Positions 55,724 to 64,000 of a DNA stretch of 64,000 bases are shown here, one piece after another. A program made the translations under genes and the position numbers. Source of the stretch: Ampullaceana balthica. Taxonomy: Eukaryota > Mollusca > Gastropoda > Lymnaeidae. Location of the stretch: contig CALYLW010000067.1 of NCBI GenBank assembly GCA_944989445.1, forward strand, positions 1,471,905 to 1,535,904, given 5' to 3'. Numbering within the stretch: the stretch's first letter is position 1; every line of letters begins with the position of its first letter. The notes under the pieces were generated by a model. That model was not told the DNA's origin. It saw nothing but the letters and a program-made list of their open reading frames with translations, and ran no database searches.

Positions 55724-58700
55724 ACCTACACCTACCATTATTACCTACACCTACCATCATAACCTACACCTACCACCATTACCTACACCTACCATCATTA
55801 CCTACACCTACCATCATTACCTACACCTACCATCATTACCTACACCTACCATCATTACCTACACCTACCACCATTACCTACACCTACCACCATTACCTAC
55901 ACCTACCATCATTACCTACACCTACCATTATTACCTACACCTACCATCATTACCTACACCTACCATCATTGTCTGCACCTACCATCAGTGCCTACACATA
56001 CCACCATTACCTACACCTACCATCATTGCTTACACCTACCGTCATTATATACACATACCATCATTACCTACACCTACCATCATTACCTACATCTACCATC
56101 ATTACCTACACAAACCATCATTACCTACACCTACCATCATTATCTACACCTACCATCATTACCTATACCTACCATCATTACCTAAACCTACACCATTACC
56201 TACCACTACCATCATTACCTACCACTACCATTATTACCTACACCTACCACCATTACCTACACATACCATCATTACCTACACCTACCACCATTACCTACAC
56301 CTACCATCATTACCTACACCTACCATCATTACCTACACCTACCAATATTACCTACACCTACCATCATTACCTACACCTACCATCATTACCTACACCTACC
56401 ATCATTACCTACACCTACCACCATTACCTACACCTACCACCATTACCTACACCTACCACCATTACCTACACCTACCATCATTACCTACACCTACCACCAT
56501 TACCTACACCTACCATCATTACCTACACCTACCATCATTACATACACCTACCATTATTACCTACACCTACCATCATTGTCTGCACCTACCATCAGTGCCT
56601 ACACATACCACCATTACCTACACCTACCATCATTGCTTACACCTACCGTCATTATATACACCTACCATCATTACCGACACCTAACATCATTACCTACACC
56701 TACCATCATTACCTACACCTACCATCATTACCTACACAAACCATCATTACCTACACCTACCATCATTACCTACACCTACCATCATTACCTATACCTACCA
56801 TCATTACCTAAACCTACACCATTACCTACCACTACCATCATTACCTACCACTACCATTATTACCTACACCTACCACCATTACCAACACCTACCATCATTA
56901 CCTACACCTACCATCATTACCTACACCTACCATTATTACCTACACCTACCATCATTACCTACACCTACCATCATTACCTACACCTACCATCATTACCTAC
57001 ACCTACCATCATTACCTACACCTACCACCATTACCTACACCTACCACCATTACCTACACCTACCATCCTTACCTACACCTACCATTATTACCTACACCTA
57101 CCATCATTACCTACACCTACCATCATTACCTACACCTACCATCATTACCTACACCTACCATCATTACCTACACCTACCACCATTACCTTCACCTACCACC
57201 ATTACCTACACCTACCACCATTACCTACACCTACCATCATTACCTACACCTACCACCATTACCTACACCTACCATCATTACCTACACCTACCATTATTGT
57301 CTGCACCTACCATCATTACCTACACCTACCATCATTACCTACACCTACCATCATTACCTACACCTACCACCATTACCTACACCTACCACCATTACCTACA
57401 CCTACCATCATTACCTACACCTACCACCATTACCTACACCTACCATCATTACCTACACCTACCATCATTGTCTGCACCTACCATCATTACCTACACCTAC
57501 CACCATTACCTACACCTACCACCATTACCTACACCTACCATCATTACCTACACCTACCATCATTACCCACACCTACCATCATTACCTACACCCACCATCA
57601 TTACCTACACCCACCATCATTACCTACACCTACCATCATTGTCTGCACCTACCATCAGTGCTTACACATACCATCATTACCTACATCTAACATCATTACC
57701 TACACCTATCATCATTACTTACTACCATCATTACCTACACCTACCATCATTACCTACACCTAACATCATTACCTACACCTACCATCATTGCCTACATATA
57801 CCATCATTACCTACACCTACTATCATTACCTACACCTACCATCATTGTCTGCACCTACCATCAGTGCCTACACATACCACCATTACCTACACCTACCATC
57901 ATTGCTTACACCTACCGTCATTATATACACCTACCATCATTGCCGACACCTACCATCATTACCTACACCTACCATCATTACCTACACCTACCATCATTAC
58001 CAAAACGAACCATCTTTACCTACACCTACCATCATTACCTATACCTACCATCATTACCTAAACCTACACTATTACCTACCACTACCATCATTACCTACAC
58101 CTACCACCATTACCTACACCTACCATCATTACCTACACCTACCATCATTACCTACACCTACCATTATTACCTACACCTACCATCATTACCTACACCTACC
58201 ATCATTACCTACACCTACCATCATTACCTACACCTACCACCATTACCTACACCTACCACCATTACCTACACCTACCACCATTACCTACACCTACCATCAT
58301 TACTACACCTACCACCATTACCTACACCTACCATCATTACCTACACCTACCATCATTACATACACCTACCATCATTACCTACACCTACCATCATTACCTA
58401 CACCTACCACCATTACCTACACCTACCATCATTACCTACACCTACCACCATTACCTACACCTACCACTATTACCTACACCTACCATCATTACCTACACCT
58501 ACCACCATTACCTACACCTACCACCATTACCTACACCTACCATCATTACCTACACCTACCACCATTACCTACACCTACCACCATTACCTACACCTACCAT
58601 CATTACCTACACCAACCATCATTACCCACACCTACCATCATTACCTACACCCACCATCATTACCTACACCCACCATCATTACCTACACCTACCATCATTG

Positions 58701-58998
58701 TCTGCACCTACCATCAGTGCCTACACATACCATCATTACCTACATCTAACATCATTACCTACACCTATCATCATTACCTACACCTACCATCATTACTTAC
58801 TACCATCATTACCTACACCTACCATCATTACCTACACCTAACATCATTACCTACACCTACCATCATTGCCTACATATACCATCATTACCTACACCTACCA
58901 TCATTGTCTACACCTACCATCATTATATACACCTACCACCATTATATACACCTACCACCATTATATACCCCAACCTCCATTATATACACCTACCACCA
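55724..58998 (+). repeat. 19-bp array (~170 copies) with higher-order structure
   Basis: The unit is ACCTACACCTACCATCATT. A marked block containing CATTGTCTGCACCTACCATC, AGTGCCTACACATACCACC, GCTTACACCTACCGTCATTA and later CTAAACCTACACCATTACC recurs from about 55966, 56573 and 57841. This shows duplication of ~0.6-1.2-kb blocks inside the array. All three plus frames are open for long distances (up to 496 residues of T/P/Y/H/L repeats) because no phase of the unit contains a stop. They are not credible genes. Confidence 0.96.
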
Positions 58999-60855
58999 TT
59001 TATATTTTCTACCAATCTACAGAGGAGTAGCTGGGATGTATTGCGCCCAGGGACAAACAATAAAATTGGCACCACCACACTTTTTGTTATTGCCTTATTC
59101 AATTATTTCAAGTAACGTTGTAAGCCTTATTTTTTCGCCCCTTTATCTCTGCCTCCTTTCGCTACTTCTCTGCCAATCTACACCAATTACCTGTCCCCAT
59201 GCCATCCGTCACTTACAAATCATTTACTCTCCAGTCATTTCAATTTTTGAATTGGGACTATTACGTATTCCAGTCTGAACTTTTCATATATAGCTTCTTT
59301 CGAGATACACTATAGGGTGTGATTTTAATTCATTTCCAGTAGTCCTATACAACACAGGAAAATAACGAAAGACAAGATTTTGGGACTGCCGAATCAATAT
59401 AACGAAAAATGTAACACATAAGGAAGGTAATTAAAAATAGATTTCCCCTTTCGTTAATTACGTTATCCCCCTTTGACCGACAGAGATGAAATAAATTTCC
59501 CTGCCCGTGAGCCCGGCTAATCGCTAATCGCCATTACATTTATTTGAATTTAGCTTTGTAACATTTTTTTTATTTGGCCATCAAGTAGTTGCAGTCGACG
59601 ACTAAAAAAATATGAATGTCTGAACGCCTCTAGCAATTGTCTCGTTACTTAGCGATGTTATGGAATATGCTAGATGTAGTTTCTTTATGCCGAAGAGCTC
59701 GTCGTGTTGCTAAGCTGGTTCTCAAGCAACTCAACACAGCTCAATCGGTGCTTTCCTTGGAAATCGTCCAGTCAATTATTTCATGATACATGGCACTGAA
59801 GTTCGGTATAAGCCTATGAGGCTAATCATATATGCTGACTGGGGAATTTTGTAATTTGTTAAAAATAAAAAATATTAAAGGAAACTCATAATTACAATAT
59901 TAGAAACGCTGATGTCGATGTGGGAAACCTCGCAGGAATAATGGAAATTCGAATATGTTATTTACATAGAACACTCTTCGTTTTTTATGCCATGGGTGCT
60001 CCAAACACTTGGCATGAAACACAGACAATAAGGAGGCAGAACGCTAGTTTTGTTATAAACGATGCCTATGAAACACAGACAATAAGGAGGCAGAACGCTA
60101 GTTTTATTATAAACGATGCCTTTTTAGGTTTTCTGAATGAGACAATTGAAAGAGAGTTTTGAATGATTGCCTCAAATGTAAGAATTATGTTGTCATGTTC
60201 AGGGCGAGTGTAGCTATTGGTGGTTATTAAAGTATTCAATACATGATGTATCAAGATAATAAATGTCATGGCCGAGCCTGTATCAATTTCATATTGACTA
60301 AACTCCTCTCATTCCCCAGTGTATTCTAGTCTTATATTACAACAATGATATCGAAGAAATGGCCCCAAGGGAGTTAAACGTATTGATGTCAAGTGAATAT
60401 CAATAAGCGAAATAAAAACAAAAGATGTTTTGTCCAAATTTATAAAAAGTAAATAAAGGAAGTGTTATCTTATCAGTTACAGACGCTCCTTCTATACAGA
60501 AGTGTTGCAAGCAAATGAATGTACTGTGGTATAAAGTTGGTCACTCTATTTGATGAATTAATAATGTTAGTACATGACAAGTGTTTTGTGTCAAGTTCCA
60601 CTTTTTGGGGGTTATTTTTGTGCCCCATAACCACGTGGTCGTAGGGGGTTATAAAGTTTCCGTTACAACTTTTTCGGGGCTTGGTAGGCCTTGGCGGCGC
60701 CCATCTCCTCTCCAGGCCAGCGGAGGGCTTTTTAAGCAACAGTCATTCATCAACATTTTTATTGCGGCTTTAGCGTGAGCTAGATCCCACGCCCCTCAGC
60801 TTGTGAGGCGAGCGCACTATTGACTTCGCTATTCCACTTACTGCATGGCAATAAT
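58999..60855. other. unassigned DNA, possible transposon edge at 59020
   Basis: CTACAGAGGAGTAGCTGGGA at about 59020 resembles the 'CAG.GGCGTAGC..GG' ends of some hAT elements, but no partner end was found. A 54-bp direct duplication (AAACACAGACAATAAGGAGG + downstream) lies at 60016-60122, within an 80-residue open frame (59920-60162). There it gives an in-frame 18-residue repeat (ETQTIRRQNASF). No recognised gene. Confidence 0.4.
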
Positions 60856-60858
60856 ATA

Positions 60859-61273
60859 CAGAGTGGCCCAAAAAAGTGGGACCGCCTAGAGCAATCTTGT
60901 GCAATATATATAAAATTATGTTTTGAGCGGTTTTCAAACCATAAAATTATTCTTACTTACTAACTCAATGCATGACGTCATTATTTCGTTAACTTTCGTC
61001 GTAAATTTGCAACAATAGAACAACTGAAATAGGCAATTGTTGATGAGTGGCAACATTTGTCTCAGCGGTTTATAAACAAGAGCATTGACCAGTGGCGAAG
61101 ACGTTTAGAAAAAAACTGTTGAGAACCGAGGAGGACGCATTGAATTTGAATTCTGATTTTTTATAAATTAACATTTGGCAACAATTTACCTGATGTTTTG
61201 TAGAAAACAGTTACAAAAAAAAATATATTATTTGAAATTATACAAGACGGTCCGACTTTTTTGAGCCCCCCTG
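60859..61273 (+). mobile_element. Tc1/mariner-type deletion derivative (415 bp)
   Basis: The left end CAGAGTGGCCCAAAAAAGTG and the right end (as reverse complement) CAGGGGGGCTCAAAAAAGTC are inverted repeats. TA lies on both sides (60857-60858 and 61274-61275), the target site of the superfamily. The interior keeps the end of a transposase gene. Confidence 0.88.
61031..61150 (+). pseudogene. Tc1/mariner transposase, C-terminal fragment
   Basis: The frame reads AIVDEWQHLSQRFINKSIDQ and WRRRLEK, the typical C-terminal end of Tc1-like transposases ('I..EW..L.Q..I...I.S...R...'). It breaks at an A7 run, after which another frame gives a GGRIEFEF-like ending. The DDE catalytic core is missing. This is inactive. 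Confidence 0.75.
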
Positions 61274-61394
61274 TAGCTCTTAGGCGAAATTCCCCAGTAT
61301 AGCTTATAATTGAGGTTTCCCAACCTACGCAATTGATCATAGGTCTCGGCGAAATTCCTCAGTCTACATGATTAAAAATAGTTCATATGTGAAG

Positions 61395-62619
61395 CCGTGG
61401 CGTAGCGAGGGGGGGGGCAGGGGGGCAAATGCCCCTGGTGGCACTTTTGTTAGGGGCGGCAAATTCCTAGTTCTCAATTAGTTTCTATAAGAGACAATTT
61501 TGAAAGAAAGTGGAGCTTTTTATCAAAATAAAATAGAAACCCAATAAGAAATTAATGAAAGAAATGAAGTTACGATCCTAACATATGTGAACGATTATTC
61601 TGCAAAAAAATTCAAGCTCCATATTTGATATAAATTATTCTGTTACTTATGCTAATGAACAGAAAAACCAAGAGGCTTAAAAAGCATGAAAAGGCGACAC
61701 TGATCAGCTGTTAATTTATTCTTAAAATTTTACAGCCCCTCCTGTTGTAGAAGCGAAAATAGCTGTACCTTATCAATTTTAAACATTAGCCAATCTAATG
61801 ATAAGGGCGGCACCTTGTTTAGGGCGGCAAATTCGTCGTTGTTCATTAGTTTATAAAAATGAAAGCTTTTAATTAAGTTTAATAAAAGAAAAGAAAAGCC
61901 AAGGTAAAAGTTAATAAAAAATAAATGAAGGATATGTTAAAATACGTGAAATTTTCTATTGCCAAAACTTTAACCTCATAATGAATCTAACTAGATTCTT
62001 CTGATATTAAAGCTACTGAAATGAATAACCAAGAGGCTGAAGTAGTGTAAGAACAAGACACTGATTTGCTGGTACCTATAACTGATTCAAGTTTGTCAGC
62101 CACTCATCATGTAGAAGCTAAAATAGCTATATCCATGAAATTTCAACAACTACTAACATTTTAACAACAGACATGGACTAAATTGATAAAAGTAGATTAC
62201 TATAAGTGCAGCAAGATTGAAAGTGTATCTAACATATTAAAATTAACGTCTCCAAAATAGACACGGATCTTACACCAAAATAGAGAGGACATGGATAACG
62301 TTAGAATGATTTTAACGTAAGTAAATTCCTGGGAAAAAATGTTACCGTACCTATAAGGCGTATTCTCCTAAAGCATCATTATTTTAATTTTAATGTCTTC
62401 TGTTTTGTTGCATAAACAAAATAATAAACACAGTTGTTTATCTAAAGGAATAATAGTTGACGCAATATAAATTCAAATGTGGCCACTCGTGAACAAGTGC
62501 TCAACATTGCCAAAGTATTTGTAAATGGAAGGAATCAGAAATCTGATAAAAAAGAACAGACTTTTAAAAAAAAGAACAATAAGTTGTTGTAAAAGAAAAC
62601 AAAACAAAAGGGCAAGAAG
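61395..62619 (+). mobile_element. 5' part of a decayed TTF-type hAT element
   Basis: It starts CCGTGGCGTAGCGAGGGGGG, then GGGGCAAATGCCCC, a terminus style common in hAT elements of the TTF-finger group. A subterminal GGGCGGCAAATTC motif occurs at about 61454 and again at about 61823. Between here and 62620 the reading frame is destroyed. The right end was not found. Confidence 0.55.
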
Positions 62620-63160
62620 TTCGTGTTATAATGTTTGAAATTATTAAATCCTTGCAAAATTTGGCTTTTCGTGGTCACAGAGGAGAATATACTAGTGCAA
62701 ACATAGGAATTATTCTGGAACGTATGCATCTGCTAAGAAAGTACTATCAAGTGCTCAAAGAACAGAATTTGCAAAATGATTATAAAACAACAACTTGTCC
62801 CCTCAAATTCAAAATGAGACCATTGCAGTTTTAGGAGATGCGGTTTGCCAAAAATAAATCTTTCAGGTACATGAAACCAAATATTATTCCATTGTATGAT
62901 TTAGCTCTCAATATTTCACATCAGGATCAAACAAATCCAGTTGTGTGATATGTAAAGATTGAAAATCAGAAGGAAGACGTTGTAGAATATTTCATAGGTT
63001 TCATTGACAAAAAAAAATCTTTTTACGACATTTTGGAAATGATTTTAAATAAGTTTAAAGCTGATTGTCTTAAAATAATGGACCGAAGAAGTGGCCCTAC
63101 ATGTGTTATTGCTGCTTTACTGCTGGAAAGTATACACAAGTTCAAGAGACTTTAGGACTT
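62620..63160 (+). pseudogene. TTF/ZMYM-type hAT transposase remnant (DUF4371 region)
   Basis: Successive frames give IKSLQNLAFRGHRGEYTSAN and GIILERMHLLRKYYQVLKE (62640-62765). After a shift comes PQIQNETIAVLGDAVCQK (about 62798-62852). A third piece has NISHQDQTNPVV, YVKIENQKEDVVEYFIGFID and ILEMILNKFKADCLKIM (about 62905-63085). These follow the order of DUF4371 in TTF-finger hAT transposases ('LAFRGH...N.GNFL.LL', 'LS..IQNE.I.L', 'DISH.DQ.S...RYV', 'FI.F', '.IL..L...GLDI..CRGQGYD'). Stops and at least two frameshifts show it is dead. The finger and the C-terminal dimerisation domain are not found. Confidence 0.82.
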
Positions 63161-63289
63161 AAATCTCAATGTCAAATCTTGCTCAAACAGTTTCTTTTTT
63201 TTAATCACGGTTTTATTGATTTGCTTTCGTTCCTGTCTGTCCGCATTGTTTTCGTTCCTGCCTGTCCGAAAAATTTAAAATTTCCAACG

Positions 63290-63565
63290 TAAAATTAAAC
63301 CACTTTTAATGGTCCTAGAGATCTCAAAATTTTTCCACAGATAGATCTTGGATGACAATGCAATGTATCAAAATTTCAGAGTGATCGAATGTACCGTAAT
63401 TAAATTAATGCTGTTTTAGTTTATCTCTATATGTCATCTGTATCCGTCTGCTATTGTTTACATCCACGTGCCAGTTCACCCCAGCCATCGATTACCACAT
63501 CCCCTTGTTTACAGCTAGGGGAGTTCAGTCAGTTTCAGTCTGTAACTGTTTGTCACGCGATGCGT
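63290..63565 (+). mobile_element. Helentron-like related element, subfamily C
   Basis: It contains CTCAAAATTTTTCCACAGAT, AATGTATCAAAATTTCAGAG and GAATGTACCGTAATTAAATT, then the internal block ATTGTTTACATCCACGTG and TCAGTCTGTAACTGTTTGTC shared with subfamily A. Ends are not well defined. Confidence 0.6.
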
Positions 63566-63860
63566 TTAAAGAAATAAAATGTTCGATATACTCTATACTC
63601 TATGATTTTACACTTTGACTAAAAAGAACAAAACTAATAGAGGTAACAAATTTATTAAAAAAACACGTTTTTATAAGTGGACAAAAAGAAGAAAATAATT
63701 TAAAACTTATAAGTTCAAGTACTTTGATTTAATATGACTAAAAACGTGGGACGGGCGCTTATGAGGTTTTACATATGCAGTTCACTCATTCTCTCACTTA
63801 TAGATCTCTCTTTTGCCTTCTAAATTATAAATCACTAATTTTTAAACCAAACCCCTCATA
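63566..63860. other. unassigned AT-rich DNA
   Basis: Nothing coding. GGGCGCTTATGAGG near 63757 resembles the inverse of CCTCATAAGCGCCCGCC near 48225, a small shared repeat of unknown type. Confidence 0.4.
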
Positions 63861-64000
63861 AACGTCAACACTATCGAAAGCCTTCTAGTAGTCAATAAAG
63901 TTAATGTATAGTGGTGAGTTCCACTCCAGGGATTGTTCAAATATAATTCTCAGATTGGCAATCTGGTCAGTGCATGATCTATCTTTTCTAAAACCTGTTT
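63861..64000 (-). pseudogene. non-LTR retrotransposon reverse transcriptase fragment, cut by window end
   Basis: On the minus strand from 64000: GFRKDRSCTDQIANLRIIFE, QSLEWNSPLYINFIDY, a stop, then KAFDSVDV. This is the RT motif 1-A region of a non-LTR element ('GFR.GRSC.DQI..LR...EQ......Y..FIDYEKAFDSV'). One in-frame TAG replaces the Glu just before KAF. Upstream sequence lies outside the window. Confidence 0.85.

Noticed and set aside
55563..59278. Thr/Pro/Tyr/His-rich proteins of 250-496 residues
   Set aside because: The 19-bp unit is read in three phases in turn; all three plus frames are open. The non-repeat tail near 59010-59278 has no recognisable domain.
60473..60778. Opposing ORFs of 88 and 65 residues
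   Set aside because: No domain, signal or context; most likely chance frames.

Overview
This is eukaryotic, almost certainly animal, nuclear DNA made of repeats and transposable elements. I find no convincing intact host gene, no rRNA operon, no CRISPR array and no bacterial operon structure. The sequence is AT-rich. It holds fragments of several classes of animal transposon (hAT, Tc1/mariner, several non-LTR retrotransposons, one complete LTR element) and a very high load of minisatellites. A marine or freshwater invertebrate is likely; a mollusc such as a gastropod is my best guess, but that is inference from style, not from a marker gene. By my rough count about a quarter of the window is tandem repeat of 11-70 bp period. 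The long 'proteins' readable in those arrays are low-complexity translations of the repeats.

Layout. 0-9.4 kb: a decayed hAT end, 27-bp and 70-bp minisatellites, then a 2.6-kb segment present twice in direct tandem (3894-6488 and 6489-9372). Each copy carries a decayed hAT transposase piece, a 276-bp inverted-repeat element, a 30-bp array and a 26-bp array. 9.4-20.8 kb: a 590-bp hAT-like element enclosing a tRNA-like sequence, several minisatellites, a 198-bp hAT MITE, a 1,194-bp hAT deletion derivative with exact 8-bp target duplication, a 28-bp array, and the 3' end of a non-LTR retrotransposon. 20.8-27.0 kb: a structurally complete LTR retrotransposon on the minus strand (510-bp LTRs that look identical, 5-bp target duplication ACCCC, primer-binding-site-like and polypurine tracts, two coiled-coil gag-like reading frames, no polymerase). 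27-35 kb: Helentron-like short elements and a 2.1-kb array of 21-bp units, nearly every one containing CACGTGACGTC. 35-41 kb: non-LTR retrotransposon remnants and a 38-bp array. 42.3-48.2 kb: a nearly perfect 18-bp array (about 47 copies), then a cluster of seven Helentron-like units, mostly head to tail. 48-54 kb: mostly unassigned sequence with short minisatellites and a 428-bp inverted-repeat element. 54.3-59 kb: two inverted Helentron-like units, one split by a nearly perfect foldback element and the other by a retroviral-type zinc-knuckle segment, then a 3.3-kb array of 19-bp units. 59-64 kb: a mariner deletion derivative, a decayed TTF/DUF4371-type hAT transposase, and a non-LTR reverse transcriptase fragment running off the right edge.

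The most interesting system is the dispersed, partly tandem Helentron-like family. It has asymmetric inverted repeats that co-vary between two subfamilies, and a terminal hairpin. Second is the young gag-only LTR element, whose reading frame is split at an A7 run.
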